This document shows positions 13,201 to 13,246 of a DNA stretch of 13,246 bases, piece by piece. The position numbers and the translations under genes were made by a program. Source of the stretch: Actinomycetes bacterium (GTDB lineage: Bacteria > Actinomycetota > Actinomycetes > Actinomycetales > Microbacteriaceae); contig JAEZHW010000041.1 of the NCBI GenBank assembly GCA_023436775.1, forward strand, positions 1-13,246. Reading direction: 5' to 3'. A model generated the notes under the pieces. It saw only the letters and a program-made list of their open reading frames with translations, was not told the DNA's origin and did not search any database. Every line of letters begins with the position of its first letter. The first letter of the stretch is position 1.

Positions 13201-13246
13201 GGGGGGGGGGGGGGGGGGGGGCGGCCCCCCGCCGCGGGTGGTGTGG
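13201..13246. other. Low-complexity right contig end with poly-G run
   Basis: Bases 13201-13221 are 21 consecutive G, followed by 25 bases that are almost all G and C (13222-13246). It mirrors the left end, where C replaces G in the opposite orientation. Beyond the homopolymer, both ends carry the same 10-mer CCCCGCCGCG when read outward. A sequencing or assembly artefact is most likely. No qcrB terminator can be seen because the native sequence stops at 13200. Confidence 0.75.

Noticed and set aside
1..13246. CRISPR arrays, tRNA or rRNA genes, insertion sequences, integrases, toxin-antitoxin or defence systems
   Set aside because: No direct-repeat array, cloverleaf-like sequence, transposase or nuclease motif was seen on either strand; nearly all the sequence is accounted for by ordinary genes.

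Overview
This window is a GC-rich stretch of about 13.2 kb that looks like a nearly complete assembled contig from an actinobacterium (Actinomycetota). The strongest taxonomic evidence is the right half. A divergent trpD is followed by ctaE-qcrC-qcrA-qcrB, the order known from mycobacteria, streptomycetes and corynebacteria. It encodes a di-haem cytochrome c subunit (QcrC), a three-helix Rieske protein with an internal twin-arginine motif (QcrA), and a long cytochrome b with a PDWY motif and a C-terminal tail (QcrB). Frequent GTG starts and strong G/C preference at third codon positions agree. I cannot place it to genus. Both ends are homopolymer tracts (C at 19-37, G at 13201-13221) flanked by GC-only junk, best read as sequencing or assembly artefact rather than genome.

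Layout from left to right: an NfeD-like membrane protein and an SPFH/stomatin-like protein form a two-gene leftward operon (74-1442). A rightward pair follows: an atypical short-chain dehydrogenase and a Nudix hydrolase separated by one base (1570-2779). Next come a rightward 12-helix MFS transporter (2923-4149), a convergent 14-helix DHA2-type drug exporter (4176-5768, leftward), and a small glycine-rich membrane protein (5827-6111, leftward). Glycerol kinase glpK (6247-7776, rightward) then meets trpD (7777-8862, leftward), with stop codons touching. The final block is the rightward respiratory operon ctaE-qcrCAB (8965-13180).

How the genes work together: CtaE is subunit III of the aa3 oxidase. 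QcrC, QcrA and QcrB form the menaquinol:cytochrome c reductase that, in Actinobacteria, joins the oxidase in a permanent III-IV supercomplex. TrpD makes phosphoribosyl-anthranilate for tryptophan; its position beside ctaE is a conserved actinobacterial arrangement, not a functional link. NfeD and SPFH proteins form paired membrane assemblies. The two MFS pumps, the SDR, the Nudix enzyme and the small protein are accessory genes whose substrates cannot be read from sequence.

No novel multi-gene system, mobile element, CRISPR array, tRNA or rRNA is visible. The most interesting signals are small. A 13-bp hairpin with a T-rich tail has every feature of an intrinsic terminator but lies inside the start of the Nudix coding sequence, just after the SDR stop. 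The SDR lacks a canonical YxxxK active site. Two palindromes lie upstream of the first MFS gene. The glycerol kinase seems to lack the fructose-1,6-bisphosphate-binding arginine. The 94-residue glycine-rich protein belongs to an apparently uncharacterised family.
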